A stretch of 14,109 nucleotides of DNA, taken from assembly GCA_948466105.1 (NCBI GenBank), contig CAOJZR010000005.1:1-14109 (forward strand), in the 5' to 3' direction. The translations under genes and the position numbers were made by a program. The first letter of the stretch is position 1. Each line of letters opens with the position of its first letter. Source of the stretch: an uncultured Bacillota bacterium. Its GTDB lineage: Bacteria > Bacillota_I > Bacilli_A > RF39 > UBA660. The notes under the pieces were generated by a model. That model was not told the origin of the DNA, did no database searches, and worked only from the letters and a program-made list of their open reading frames with translations. Below are positions 8,102 to 14,109 of this stretch, one piece after another.

Positions 8102-9094
8102 TTGCGAATTAATTCTATTGATATTACTAAATTTTTACTTAGTTTTGTTGTCATTGCTTTACATACATTATATTTAACCGAAAACCCTATTAGCGATATT
8201 CGTCTTATTTATATTTTCTTTAAATTAGCTGTTCCTTTTTTCTTTATTACTTCTGGCTATTTTCTATTTAGGAAAGTTACTTTAACCTTGGATAATTTAG
8301 GTAAAAAACATATTTTTATGTATTTAAAATACATTTTTAAACTTTATCTTTTATGGACTATTATATATTTACCAATATCTATATATGGGGCTTATATTAG
8401 TAAAGCTAGTATTGGGTCTTTTTGCTTATATAGTATAAGAAAATTCCTTTTTGTAGGCGAAGGTTACTATAGTTGGAATTTATGGTATCTTCATGGACTT
8501 ATTATCGCAGTGTTTCTTATTTTTTGGTGTTTAGTTTTTAAACTAAAGCCTAAATATATATTGTTTTTAGGTCTTGTTGTTTTTATTAGTGGTTTAGGTT
8601 TAGAATATCTTTTAGAAAACGAATTATCTTTTTTACCATCTTTTTTAACTAAATTACTGAATTTGTATTTGTTTATTTTTGAACGTGTTCGTAATGGTTT
8701 TTTTGATAGTTTTGTTTATGTGGCTATTGGTTTTTATTTATCTAAACAAACTAAATTAGATTTAAGCCTAGGTTGGGGTTTATTCATTATAGGATTAATT
8801 AGTTACTATTTTAAAATTACGATAGGCCTTTTGCCTTTTGCGACTGGTTTTTTTATACTAATATGTCATATAAAACTTAAAAGTAATCGTTTTTTATCTT
8901 ACTTTAAGGTGACTAGTACGCTTATTTATCTAACTCATATGATATTTATTTTTAGTTATCTTGTTTTATTAAAATGGCCATATCATCCACTTAGTTTGTT
9001 TATTTTTACAGCTAGTTGTTCCTATATATCTGCAACTATAATATATTGGTTAAGTAAAAAACATCCCAAATTGGGTTGTTTGTATGGCAAATAA
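8102..9094 (+). CDS. Acyltransferase-3 family membrane protein, TTG start
   Basis: This is an integral membrane acyltransferase (Acyl_transf_3) of 330 residues with about ten hydrophobic helices and no extracytoplasmic SGNH domain. Family marks are D7 and K10 before H21 in Val-Ile-Ala-Leu-His, the essential His region, and the Pro-Phe-Phe-Phe-x-x-Ser-Gly-Tyr-Phe-Leu helix near 45-56. A Trp-Asn-Leu-Trp-Tyr-Leu-His-Gly-Leu stretch follows near 125. Such proteins usually O-acylate extracellular polysaccharide. Membrane domains of VanT-type racemases belong to the same superfamily, and the next gene is a racemase. Translation starts at TTG 8102, which puts the conserved N-terminus at its usual place, with AAAGGTG at 8091-8097 overlapping the previous stop. 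The gap to the acetyltransferase gene is only 9 bp. Confidence 0.85.
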   Translation: MRINSIDITKFLLSFVVIALHTLYLTENPISDIRLIYIFFKLAVPFFFITSGYFLFRKVTLTLDNLGKKHIFMYLKYIFKLYLLWTIIYLPISIYGAYISKASIGSFCLYSIRKFLFVGEGYYSWNLWYLHGLIIAVFLIFWCLVFKLKPKYILFLGLVVFISGLGLEYLLENELSFLPSFLTKLLNLYLFIFERVRNGFFDSFVYVAIGFYLSKQTKLDLSLGWGLFIIGLISYYFKITIGLLPFATGFFILICHIKLKSNRFLSYFKVTSTLIYLTHMIFIFSYLVLLKWPYHPLSLFIFTASCSYISATIIYWLSKKHPKLGCLYGK

Positions 9095-9152
9095 AAGAAA
9101 ATTATAAAAAAATTTTTAGTTATTATATGAAGAGAATTGGTGTTAATTATAG

Positions 9153-9228
9153 TTTATTTAAAATATAATACTAAGAGGATACTTAGTAGCTAGTATTAAT
9201 TGCATCTTTATTTAAAAGTAAATAGGAG
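9153..9228 (+). promoter_or_regulatory. Structured leader upstream of the alanine racemase gene
   Basis: The 145-bp gap before the racemase holds a consensus -10 (TATAAT, 9164-9169; no convincing -35). It also holds two competing inverted repeats: TAATACTA (9166-9173) with TAGTATTA (9191-9198), and ACTAAG (9170-9175) with CTTAGT (9182-9187). An 11-base direct repeat, TTTATTTAAAA, lies at 9153-9163 and 9207-9217. The ribosome site is AGGAG at 9224-9228. The structures could be an operator or an RNA switch, or they may reflect AT-rich chance. No known riboswitch class is recognised. Confidence 0.35.
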
Positions 9229-9239
9229 TGTGATAAATA

Positions 9240-10307
9240 ATGTTATATCGAGATACTTACGCTAAAATAAATTTAGCGCATATTGAAAATAATGTTTCTA
9301 AAATTATAAAAAAATTTAATAATTATGATTATTATTTTGGTGTAGTTAAGGCCGATTGTTATGGGCATTATGATTTAAAAGTAGTAAAAGCATTTATTAA
9401 AGGTGGTTGTAATTATTTAGCTGTAGCACTTTTAGAAGAGGCTTTAGCTATTAGAAAATATATCAAAGATATTCCTATTTTATGCTTAGGCATTATTCCA
9501 ATTCAATATTTAAACATAGCTATAGCTAACCATATAACTATAACAATAAGCTCATTTAACTACGCTAAAGAAGTTGCATCCTTAAACTGTAAAGATTTAA
9601 AAGTTCATCTTAAAATAAATAGTGGAATGAATCGTTTAGGTCTATCATTAAAAGAAGAAATTAATCAAACAATTAAAATTCTAAAAGGACATGTTTTTGT
9701 TGAAGGAATATATACACATATTTATAACGCTAATAATAAAGCTGATACTAATAAACAAATTATACAATATACAAATCTTTTAAATGATATTGCTAAAGAC
9801 TCTATTCCTATTTTTCATATAGCAGCTAGTGAAGCCTTGGTTAATTATGAAAAATTATCTTTTGTAAATGGCTGTCGTCTTGGTATTATTGCTTATGGTT
9901 TTACGTTTGATAATCAGTTATCTTTACAATCAACTTTTAGTCTTTATAGTAAAATTATTCAAATCAACCATTTAAAAAAGGGTGATAAACTTGGTTATAA
10001 TGGTACTTATAAAGCTTTAAATGACGAAAAAATTGGTGTTGTTTGTATTGGTTATGCTGATGGAATAATCAGAAAAAACAAAGGACGAAACGTTTATATA
10101 AATAATAAGCCTTATCCTATTGTAGGAAATATCTGCATGGATATGTTATTTGTTAAAATTGATGATACAGTTAAAGTAAACGATGTAGTAGTATTATTAA
10201 AAGATAATACTCATATTACACAAGTAGCTGATTATTTAAAGACGATTCCTTATGAAATCATTTGTTCAATCAGTAAAAGAGTTCCAAGAATTTATCAAGA
10301 TAATTAA
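9240..10307 (+). CDS. alr: Alanine racemase
   Basis: This is a PLP-dependent fold-type III racemase of 355 residues, close to the usual family length. It would interconvert L- and D-alanine in the cytoplasm for peptidoglycan or other D-alanine uses. The PLP lysine is K37 in Val-Val-Lys-Ala-Asp-x-Tyr-Gly-His. The opposing catalytic tyrosine is Y253 in Leu-Gly-Tyr-Asn-Gly-Thr-Tyr. The C-terminal barrel has Ile-Gly-Tyr-Ala-Asp-Gly and Gly-Asn-Ile-Cys-Met-Asp-Met. Y338 in Pro-Tyr-Glu-Ile occupies the place where, from memory, VanT-type serine racemases carry Asn; this favours alanine. It has no membrane domain of its own, but the preceding gene encodes an acyltransferase-3 protein of the kind fused to racemases in VanT. 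It has its own spacing, structured leader and terminator, so it may be a separate transcription unit. Confidence 0.94.
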   Translation: MLYRDTYAKINLAHIENNVSKIIKKFNNYDYYFGVVKADCYGHYDLKVVKAFIKGGCNYLAVALLEEALAIRKYIKDIPILCLGIIPIQYLNIAIANHITITISSFNYAKEVASLNCKDLKVHLKINSGMNRLGLSLKEEINQTIKILKGHVFVEGIYTHIYNANNKADTNKQIIQYTNLLNDIAKDSIPIFHIAASEALVNYEKLSFVNGCRLGIIAYGFTFDNQLSLQSTFSLYSKIIQINHLKKGDKLGYNGTYKALNDEKIGVVCIGYADGIIRKNKGRNVYINNKPYPIVGNICMDMLFVKIDDTVKVNDVVVLLKDNTHITQVADYLKTIPYEIICSISKRVPRIYQDN

Positions 10308-10321
10308 TAATGTGTAAAGTA

Positions 10322-10363
10322 AAAATCTATATTTAAAAAAAAACTAAATATAGATTTTATTAT
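10322..10363 (+). terminator. AT-rich intrinsic terminator-like hairpin after alr
   Basis: A perfect 14-bp stem pairs 10322-10335 (AAAATCTATATTTA) with 10345-10358 (TAAATATAGATTTT) around a nine-base A-rich loop. It ends in TTTT and continues ATTAT. It starts 15 bp after the racemase stop. The stem has only one G-C pair and the T-tract is short, so its strength is uncertain. Its symmetry would let it act in either direction. Confidence 0.55.
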
Positions 10364-10393
10364 ACTTGAGGTTTAAATGAATTCATTGTAAAA

Positions 10394-10413
10394 TATAATT
10401 GTAGTAGAGGTGG
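10394..10413 (+). promoter_or_regulatory. Possible -10 box and ribosome site for the first LCP gene
   Basis: TATAAT at 10394-10399 lies directly after the hairpin that follows alr. The -35 region is poor: GTTTAA is 17 bp upstream, and the better TTGAGG at 10366 is 22 bp away. AGAGGTGG at 10406-10413 is a good ribosome site for ATG 10419. A transcript from this -10 would have a very short leader, so the true promoter may differ. Confidence 0.35.
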
Positions 10414-10418
10414 TAAAA

Positions 10419-12230
10419 ATGCCTAAAAAAAGCAAAAAACATAAAAAGAAAGCTATAAATATATTATCTATAATAAGCGTTACATTATTATTATTAATAT
10501 CTTTTATTTTGATAATTATTTTATTGCAAGTTCCTGTCATTCCAAGTAAATATATGGTCCTTTTATTTATGATATATATTCCAATTGTTGGATTACTTAG
10601 TCTTTTTTTAATTAATAAAAAAATAAAGAAAAAAATTAAAATTTGTTCAATTATTATGTCAACAATAATAACTATATTTATTTTATTTGTGTGTCTTTAT
10701 TTAAATAGAACTATAGGATTTATGAATAAAATCAAATCTAAAGATTATCAGATAGAAAAATATTATGCTATTGTTTTAAAAAATAGTCCTGTTAATAGTT
10801 TAAAAGAATTAGAAAATAAAAATATTGGATTATTTAAAAATGAGTCAACAAGCTATGATGAAGCTTTAAATAAATATCACAGTATTGTTACAGCTAAGGA
10901 TATTTTTTATGAAGATTATGAAACACTTTTAAAGGATTTTTTAAATAATAAAATAGATGGCCTTTTTATCAGTGAAGTTCTAAAAGGAATCTTAGAAGAT
11001 AATGATGTTCATTTTAATGAAAAAATAAAAATAATTGAAACAATAGAGGTGAATGTTCAAAATAAAACAGTTAGTAAAGAAGCCAATGTAACTAAGGAGA
11101 CTTTTAATATTTACATAAGTGGAATTGATGTATATGGTAAAATATCTAGCGTGTCTAGAAGTGATGTTAATATTATCGCAACAGTTAATCCGACTACCCA
11201 TCAAGTTCTCCTTACAAGTATTCCAAGGGATTATTATGTGCCTTTACATGGTAAAACTGGTTATAAAGATAAACTTACGCATGCTGGAATATATGGTGTT
11301 GATATGTCAATTAAAACACTTGAAGATTTGCTTGATATTGATATCAACTATTATATAAGAGTTAATTTTACTACTTTAATTTCATTAGTTGATGCAATAG
11401 GGGGAATTGAAGTAGAATCAGAATATGCTTTTACAGCTATTTCAGGTGAAAAATTTAAAAAAGGAACTAATAAATTAAATGGCAAACAAGCATTAGCTTT
11501 TTCAAGAGAGCGCAAAGCCTTTATAGATGGAGATCGTCAACGTGGTAAAAATCAACAAAAAGTATTAACTGCAATTATAAATAAGACTTTAAGTTCTAAA
11601 ACCTTAATAACGAAATATATGAATATTTTAGATACGTTAGAAGATAGTTTTGAGACTAATATGCCAAGTAGTAAAATTTATGATTTAGTAAATATGCAAA
11701 TAGATAAAATGCCTAAGTGGACTATTCAATCAGTCAGTTTAAATGGTCATGATGCAAATAATTATACCTATTCTTACCCTAAACAAAGACTTTATGTTAT
11801 GGAACCTAATGAACAAACTGTTAATGCTGTTAAGACAGCAATTAAAGATATTATTGATGATAAGATAATAGCAATTAGTTCCTATGTGGTTGATAATAGT
11901 AAGGGAGGAGTTGTTAATCAAAATAAACCAACCATAGACCAACCACCTAAACCTGATTTTTCAGAACCAATAGATGATAAACAAGATAATATTATTGAAC
12001 AAGATGAAGTACAAATAGAAGATGATGATGCTTTAGAACCTAATCCTAGTGAAGAAGATAATACTGATGATAATAATGAAAGCGATTCAGATGAAGATTC
12101 TGATAATGATTCTGATAAAGAAGATGAGATAGAAAGTGAAGTTAAGCCCCCTATTGATGATAGTGAAGATAAGAATGAAGAAAATGAATCAGATGAAACA
12201 CTACAGGATCCTTCAGAAGTAGTTAGTTAA
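10419..12230 (+). CDS. LytR-CpsA-Psr (LCP) family glycopolymer transferase with acidic C-terminal tail
   Basis: LCP enzymes move undecaprenyl-linked glycopolymers onto peptidoglycan at the outer membrane face. This 603-residue protein has a short Lys-rich cytoplasmic start and three membrane helices (about 13-36, 45-65 and 75-95), as in pneumococcal Cps2A. An accessory region follows (about 113-220), then the LCP domain from about 229. Expected active-site residues are present: R247 and D249 in Ser-Arg-Ser-Asp, R270-D271 in Ser-Ile-Pro-Arg-Asp, and R363/R365 in Ser-Arg-Glu-Arg, followed by an Arg/Gln-rich Gly-Asp-Arg-Gln-Arg-Gly stretch. From about 492 to 603 it carries a Pro-containing linker and a very acidic Asp/Glu/Ser tail with no LPxTG or anchor. 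I start at ATG 10419, five bases after AGAGGTGG (10406-10413). A GTG at 10410 lies within that ribosome site and would add three residues. Confidence 0.93.
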   Translation: MPKKSKKHKKKAINILSIISVTLLLLISFILIIILLQVPVIPSKYMVLLFMIYIPIVGLLSLFLINKKIKKKIKICSIIMSTIITIFILFVCLYLNRTIGFMNKIKSKDYQIEKYYAIVLKNSPVNSLKELENKNIGLFKNESTSYDEALNKYHSIVTAKDIFYEDYETLLKDFLNNKIDGLFISEVLKGILEDNDVHFNEKIKIIETIEVNVQNKTVSKEANVTKETFNIYISGIDVYGKISSVSRSDVNIIATVNPTTHQVLLTSIPRDYYVPLHGKTGYKDKLTHAGIYGVDMSIKTLEDLLDIDINYYIRVNFTTLISLVDAIGGIEVESEYAFTAISGEKFKKGTNKLNGKQALAFSRERKAFIDGDRQRGKNQQKVLTAIINKTLSSKTLITKYMNILDTLEDSFETNMPSSKIYDLVNMQIDKMPKWTIQSVSLNGHDANNYTYSYPKQRLYVMEPNEQTVNAVKTAIKDIIDDKIIAISSYVVDNSKGGVVNQNKPTIDQPPKPDFSEPIDDKQDNIIEQDEVQIEDDDALEPNPSEEDNTDDNNESDSDEDSDNDSDKEDEIESEVKPPIDDSEDKNEENESDETLQDPSEVVS

Positions 12231-12277
12231 GCTGAAAAACTAAAGCAAAAATTTTTCATATAAAAGGAGTAATACAT

Positions 12278-13939
12278 ATGACTAAAAAAAATATTAATAA
12301 CCATAAAACCTCACAGCAAGTGATAAAAAATAATAATAAAGGTAATGCTAAAACTACTAATAGAGAAACAAATAAAAAGTCACAACCAAAAAAACATCAA
12401 GAACCACAAACAAAATTAACTAAGACTAAGTTAAATACTAAACAATCGTTAGAAGCTAAAGATCAAGATTTGAAAACAGAAAAACAGAGTCATATAGAAG
12501 AAAGCTCTAAACTAAGTAAAATACTATTAGTAAGCCGTAGTTTGTTTATTTTGTTCTTTGTCATCTCCCTTATTTTAGCTACTAATATTATTAAATTGAA
12601 AATTCTTCCTATTAAATATTTACTAATATTAGGGATACTGTATTTAGTTATTACTATTGTATTAGGTTTTTTAGCAATAAAAAAGCAAATTAATCAAATA
12701 GTCAAAATTTTGGTTAGTCTCTTTTTGGTACTATTTACACTAATATGCTTATTTACTAATTATTATTTAAAACAAACAAAAAGTTTTATAAATAACATTC
12801 AAAGCGAAAATTATCAATTAGAAAACTATTATATTTTAGTTTTAAATGATAGTGAGTATACTAATATTGAAGAACTTAAAAATATCCAAGTTGGTGTTTA
12901 TAACATAGGAACTGATATTTTTAACGAGGCTATGAGTAAGTTAAATGATAAAGTAGTTATAAATCCTAAAGACTATAATGATATTATTAAATTGGGTAAA
13001 GACTTAATAAGAAAAAAAATAGCAGCTATTTTTATAAGTGAGTCGTATCAAGGAATGATTGAAGATGAGATAACTGATTTTTCTAGCAAAGTAAAAGTAT
13101 TAGATAGTGTAAGTGTAAAAAAAGAAACAGCAATTATCAAAAAAGATGTTGATGTTAAAAATCAAGCCTTTAATATCTATATAAGTGGGATAGATGTATA
13201 TGGTGATATTTCAAGCATTTCACGTAGTGATGTTAATATGGTTGCTACAATTAATCCACTAACACATAAAGTTTTGCTTACAAGTATTCCAAGAGATTAC
13301 TACGTACCTTTATATAATAAAGAAGGCTATAAAGATAAACTTACACATGCAGGTATTTATGGCATTGAAACATCAGTTAAAACAGTTGAAGAACTTTTAG
13401 CTGTTGATATTAATTATTATGTAAGAGTCAATTTTACTACCTTAATTAAATTGGTTGATGCTATTGGAGGAATTAATGTTAATGTTGATTTTCCATTTCG
13501 CGCAATCACAGGTGAGTACTTTAAAGCTGGTAATAATTATCTAAATGGTAAAAATGCTTTAGTTTTTTCAAGAGAAAGACATGCCTTCCGTGATGGAGAT
13601 CGCCAACGTGGTAAAAACCAACAGAAAGTTTTAACAGCAATAATCGATAAAACTCTTTCTTCAACAACTTTGATTACTAAGTACACAAATATTTTAAAAT
13701 CATTAGAAACTAGTTTCCAAACAAATATGGATAGTGAAAAAATTATCGAATTAGTTAATATGCAAATAGATAAAATGCCTACATGGACAATTGAAACTAA
13801 TAATTTAACAGGTACAGATAGTAGTAATTATACTTATTCGTATAGTGCAGGTAAGTTGTATGTTATGGAACCTGATGAACAATCTATAAAGGAAGCTCAA
13901 GTTAAAATTGATAAAATATTAGAAGAAAAAAATAATTAA
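12278..13939 (+). CDS. LytR-CpsA-Psr (LCP) family glycopolymer transferase with basic N-terminal tail
   Basis: This is a close paralog of the preceding LCP protein, 553 residues, sharing the whole architecture from the membrane helices onward. The first ~80 residues form a Lys/Asn/Gln/Thr-rich, probably disordered cytoplasmic tail not found in the neighbour. Three membrane helices follow (about 83-103, 113-134 and 142-163), then an accessory domain (about 182-290) and the LCP domain from about 298. Active-site residues are R316 and D318, R339-D340, and R432/R434, with the Gly-Asp-Arg-Gln-Arg-Gly stretch after them. It ends soon after the shared Tyr-Val-Met-Glu-Pro motif and lacks the acidic tail. 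AAAGGAG ending at 12269 precedes the ATG, 47 bp after the previous stop, so the pair is probably one transcript. It would attach surface polymer to peptidoglycan, perhaps a different polymer or under different conditions. Confidence 0.93.
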   Translation: MTKKNINNHKTSQQVIKNNNKGNAKTTNRETNKKSQPKKHQEPQTKLTKTKLNTKQSLEAKDQDLKTEKQSHIEESSKLSKILLVSRSLFILFFVISLILATNIIKLKILPIKYLLILGILYLVITIVLGFLAIKKQINQIVKILVSLFLVLFTLICLFTNYYLKQTKSFINNIQSENYQLENYYILVLNDSEYTNIEELKNIQVGVYNIGTDIFNEAMSKLNDKVVINPKDYNDIIKLGKDLIRKKIAAIFISESYQGMIEDEITDFSSKVKVLDSVSVKKETAIIKKDVDVKNQAFNIYISGIDVYGDISSISRSDVNMVATINPLTHKVLLTSIPRDYYVPLYNKEGYKDKLTHAGIYGIETSVKTVEELLAVDINYYVRVNFTTLIKLVDAIGGINVNVDFPFRAITGEYFKAGNNYLNGKNALVFSRERHAFRDGDRQRGKNQQKVLTAIIDKTLSSTTLITKYTNILKSLETSFQTNMDSEKIIELVNMQIDKMPTWTIETNNLTGTDSSNYTYSYSAGKLYVMEPDEQSIKEAQVKIDKILEEKNN

Positions 13940-13949
13940 ATCAAGTGAT

Positions 13950-13988
13950 AAAAGTAGACAAGTAAAAAAAACACTAGTTTACTTTTTT
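13950..13988 (+). terminator. Probable intrinsic terminator after the LCP pair
   Basis: AAGTAAA (13960-13966) pairs with TTTACTT (13978-13984) and runs into a T-tract at 13983-13988. An alternative pairing uses AAAAGTA (13950-13956) with TACTTTT (13980-13986). It starts about 10-20 bp after the stop codon. The stem is short and AT-rich. The remaining bases to the window end (13989-14109) hold no gene or structure I can support. Confidence 0.55.
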
Positions 13989-14109
13989 ATGTTAAAACAA
14001 AAATTTGATAGAAACTCATATTATGATATTCCTAATTTTATTGAATAATATATTAATTATTATAATAATGATGCGTTTTTATACACTTTAAAATAAGCTT
14101 TAATTCAAT

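Noticed and set aside
9095..9239. T-box or known riboswitch in the alr leader
   Set aside because: No T-box consensus, specifier loop or other recognisable aptamer core is present. The stems are short and AT-rich.
10251..10253. Serine racemase (VanT-type) identity for the racemase
   Set aside because: Y338 is kept where serine racemases are thought to carry Asn, the protein has no fused membrane domain, and no D-Ala:D-Ser ligase gene is near.
11895..12230. Ser-Asp-rich tail as a cell-wall-anchored SD-repeat adhesin
   Set aside because: There is no LPxTG, no hydrophobic anchor and no regular repeat unit. The tail simply ends the LCP protein.

Overview
The window is very AT-rich (roughly a quarter G+C by eye). 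Every supported gene lies on the + strand and uses the standard code, with TGG for Trp and TGA as a working stop. The gene content points to a low-GC Firmicute. The three-helix LCP proteins and overall style suggest Erysipelotrichia or a nearby lineage, but this is inference and not a firm placement. No rRNA, tRNA, insertion sequence or CRISPR was seen.

Region 1 (1-5931) is a tightly overlapping run: a 5'-truncated GT4 glycosyltransferase, a Wzy-type polymerase, a second GT4, a GT2, and a 491-residue protein I do not recognise. Genes overlap by 8-20 bp, so they look translationally coupled. The unknown protein combines a ParB/sulfiredoxin-like Asp-Gly-x-His-Arg motif with a nucleotidyltransferase-like C-terminal motif, and is the best candidate here for an undescribed activity. 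Region 2 (6048-9094) starts after a 116-bp gap and holds a Wzx-type flippase, a hexapeptide acetyltransferase and a membrane acyltransferase (TTG start). Region 3 (9240-10307) is an alanine racemase with a structured leader and a terminator-like hairpin after it. Region 4 (10419-13939) is a tandem pair of LytR-CpsA-Psr (LCP) proteins, followed by a probable terminator.

Together the genes describe most of a Wzx/Wzy-dependent surface polysaccharide pathway. Cytoplasmic glycosyltransferases build a lipid-linked repeat unit, acetyl or acyl groups are added, Wzx flips it, Wzy polymerises it, and an LCP enzyme joins the polymer to peptidoglycan. The initiating phosphoglycosyltransferase, chain-length regulators and sugar-nucleotide genes are absent and presumably lie upstream. 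The racemase could supply D-alanine to the wall or to a polymer decoration. Its position directly after an acyltransferase-3 membrane protein recalls the two halves of the VanT racemases, although its residues look alanine-type.

The most unusual items are: a hairpin between a good Shine-Dalgarno sequence and the wzx start codon; the unknown ParB-like/nucleotidyltransferase-like protein; the acyltransferase-racemase pair; and two LCP paralogs with oppositely charged tails and a solute-binding-protein-like extra domain.
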